Part shown: positions 38,790 through 40,706 of the stretch, one piece after another
Numbering within the stretch: the stretch's first letter is position 1
Layout of the letters: each line of letters begins with the position of its first letter
NCBI GenBank assembly: GCA_027306655.1
Contig: DAHUZL010000213.1
Coordinates: 1 to 40,706, forward strand
Reading direction: 5' to 3'
Length of the DNA stretch: 40,706 nt
From: Candidatus Dormiibacterota bacterium
GTDB lineage: Bacteria > Chloroflexota > Dormibacteria > Aeolococcales > Bog-877
Program-made: the position numbers and the translations under genes
Notes under the pieces: model-generated
Databases searched by the model: none
What the model was told of the DNA's origin: nothing
What the model saw: the letters and a program-made list of their open reading frames with translations, nothing else

Positions 38790-39194
38790 TGCTGATCGAT
38801 GCCAATCTGCTGGTGTACGCATATGTGCGGGGCTTCGCGCAGCACGACGCGGCCAGGACCTGGCTGGACCGGCAACTGGGGGGACGGCGCCGGGTGGCGC
38901 TGCCCTGGGAGAGCCTGCTGGCGTTCATCCGGCTCCTCGCCCGCGCCGGTCCGCGCCGCGTGGGGGCAGGTCACGGCGTGGTTGGAGGCCGCTCCGGTGT
39001 GGGTGCCCGCCCCGACCGATCGGCACCGTGACCTCCTCGACGATCTGATCCACGCCGTCAGCCGCCCCAGCCTGATCGCCGATGCGCACCTGGCCGCTCT
39101 CGCCATCGGACACGGCCTGGTGCTGGCCTCCACGGACGCTGACTTCGCCCGGTTTCCGCACCTGCGCTGGGTTGACCCGCTCCGCATCCGATGA
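38789..39194 (+). pseudogene. VapC-like PIN-domain toxin, frameshifted
   Basis: Frame 38789: MLIDANLLVYAYVRGFAQHDAARTWLDRQLGGRRRVALPWESLLAFIRLLARA; continuation in frame 38799: VRAAWGQVTAWLEAAPVWVPAPTDRHRDLLDDLIHAVSRPSLIADAHLAALAIGHGLVLASTDADFARFPHLRWVDPL. Confidence 0.8.
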
Positions 39195-39330
39195 GACGTG
39201 TCCGGCCGGGGCCACGCCGAGGGACACGGCGGCCTGCGATATCGTGACGGTCGCTCCCGACGCCCCGCGCGCGCGGCATCGCTCCGCTGGACGCGCGCCC
39301 CGGGCGATCACCTGACGGAGGCCTCGACCC

Positions 39331-39753
39331 ATGAGCGACGTCGACGACTTCACCGCTCGAATCATCTCCGAGTTCCGAGCCAACGGCGGCAGGGTGGGGG
39401 ACAGCTTCTCCGACGCGCCTCTGCTTCTGCTCCACTCCCTTGGTGCTCGAAGCGGCCACCCCCGAATCACCCCCGTGATGTACATGGCCGACGGCGACCG
39501 TTTCATCGTGTTCGCGTCCAGGGGAGGCGCGCCGACGAACCCGGGCTGGTATCACAACCTCCGGGCTCATCCGGATGCCATGATCGAGGTCGGGTCGGAC
39601 TCGGTGGAGGTCACTGCCCGCGAGGTGGCCGGCCCCGAACGCGATGCCCTCTTCCGCCGTCACGCCGCCCGCTACCCCGCCTTCGACGAGTACCAGACCA
39701 AGACCACACGCGTCATCCCCGCGGTCGCTCTCCTCCCCAAGGGGACCCGGTAG
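39331..39753 (+). CDS. nitroreductase/deazaflavin (F420)-dependent family protein
   Basis: LLLLHSLGARSGHPRITPVMYMADGDRFIVFASRGGAPTNPGWYHNLRAHPDAMIEVGSDSVEVTAREV. Confidence 0.88.
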   Translation: MSDVDDFTARIISEFRANGGRVGDSFSDAPLLLLHSLGARSGHPRITPVMYMADGDRFIVFASRGGAPTNPGWYHNLRAHPDAMIEVGSDSVEVTAREVAGPERDALFRRHAARYPAFDEYQTKTTRVIPAVALLPKGTR

Positions 39754-39789
39754 CAGGGGACCGGGCATCGGTCGGACCGCTCGGTAGGC

Positions 39790-40706
39790 TCAGCCGCCCG
39801 GGTCACCGCCCCGGGGGCCGCGATGACCGGCCTCGCCGCCGACGGGGACCCCCTCCCCGCGCGCCAGACACAGGAGCAAGGCCTGCAGGCAGGCCACGTC
39901 GGCGGCGGCACCGTCGGCATCGGAACGGGGCGGCTTTCCGCCCCGCACGGAGGTCGCGAACGCCGCCAGCTGGCGGACGAAGCCGCTGTCGTGTCCGTCA
40001 CTCAGGTCTGCCCCGGTCCGCAGCTCCCCCGAGGCGCGCGCGATCCGAAGCCGGCTGCGCGCCTCCAGCAGGTACGGCGCGGCGACGTCGAGGTGCAGCC
40101 GGGAGTCGGGGGCGAACACCGCCACCTCCTCGACGTACTCGGGATGCACCGGCAACCAGTTCCACGACAGCAGGAGACGGCACGTGGGAGCGATGGAGGC
40201 GGTCGCGAGGAGGCAGGACGGCTCCGAGCCGCCTGCGGCCGGCCACCGCTCGGCGTGGTCGAAGACGGCGGGCAGGGTCAGTCCGAGCGCGCGCAGGAGC
40301 GACACCTGGTGGACCACCGACCCGAGCAGGACGCTGCGATACAGGTGGGCAAGCGTCGAGGGGACGTCGCCCAGCGCCTCGCGCACCCCGGCGGTCTCCT
40401 CCGCCTCCGCGGCCTCGAGGGCGGCGGGGTCCGCGTCCGTGTACGGGCGGATGCGGAGGTGCCCAATCTGGTGGCGGTCCTCGGGATGGAGGACCGTGAC
40501 CCTCACCAATCGAGGATTGCGCAGGCTGGCCAGCTCCTGGGCGGCGCGCTCCACCATCGGGTCGTACATCTTCATGTAGCCGACCTGGAGGATGAGGCCC
40601 GCCCGACGGGCGAGCTGGGCCGCCTCGGTCGCCTCCCGTGCGGTGAGGCTGAACGGCTTCTCAGCCAGAACGTGGCGCCCGGCCGCGAGGGCCAGGCGGG
40701 TGAGGG
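39790..40706 (-). CDS. Gfo/Idh/MocA family oxidoreductase, N-terminus beyond the right edge
   Basis: Open frame from the window edge: LTRLALAAGRHVLAEKPFSLTAREATEAAQLARRAGLILQVGYMKMYDPM... (EKP motif). Confidence 0.82.
   Translation of the reverse strand, partial: LTRLALAAGRHVLAEKPFSLTAREATEAAQLARRAGLILQVGYMKMYDPMVERAAQELASLRNPRLVRVTVLHPEDRHQIGHLRIRPYTDADPAALEAAEAEETAGVREALGDVPSTLAHLYRSVLLGSVVHQVSLLRALGLTLPAVFDHAERWPAAGGSEPSCLLATASIAPTCRLLLSWNWLPVHPEYVEEVAVFAPDSRLHLDVAAPYLLEARSRLRIARASGELRTGADLSDGHDSGFVRQLAAFATSVRGGKPPRSDADGAAADVACLQALLLCLARGEGVPVGGEAGHRGPRGGDPGG

Noticed and set aside
1-40706. CRISPR arrays, rRNA and tRNA genes (including selC)
   Set aside because: No regularly spaced repeats and no cloverleaf/T-loop sequence recognised by eye; selC, if present, must be elsewhere.

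Overview
High-GC bacterial chromosomal window, probably Chloroflexota/Dormibacterota-like or an actinobacterial relative (inferred from protein flavour only). It is densely coding. The dominant structure is a tandem minus-strand C1/C2 gene array (about 14373-28831). It encodes GlcD-GlcE-GlcF glycolate oxidase, a ThDP-dependent oxalyl-CoA decarboxylase/2-hydroxyacyl-CoA lyase-like enzyme, formyl-CoA transferase (Frc), an NDP-forming acyl-CoA synthetase, and an NAD-linked formate dehydrogenase. On the plus strand nearby lie an OxlT-like (OFA family) MFS transporter and a SucCD-like CoA ligase. The most notable signal is the formate dehydrogenase. Its catalytic gene is interrupted in frame by a UGA codon at the active-site Sec/Cys position (..NNVDSCNRT-UGA-HAPSVAGL..), and a SECIS-like hairpin follows immediately, so this is very likely a selenoprotein that the ORF track splits in two. 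The same enzyme is also divided unusually: the N-terminal Fe-S/4Fe-4S module is a separate gene at the far end of the operon, beyond a NuoE-NuoF fusion. Other items: an IS605-type element with intact TnpB and decayed TnpA inserted between the transporter and sucC, repeated operator-like palindromes upstream of the ThDP enzyme, a VapBC module with a frameshifted toxin, a DoxX-Kelch fusion, and an alkyltransferase-like protein. No tRNA, rRNA or CRISPR array was recognised.
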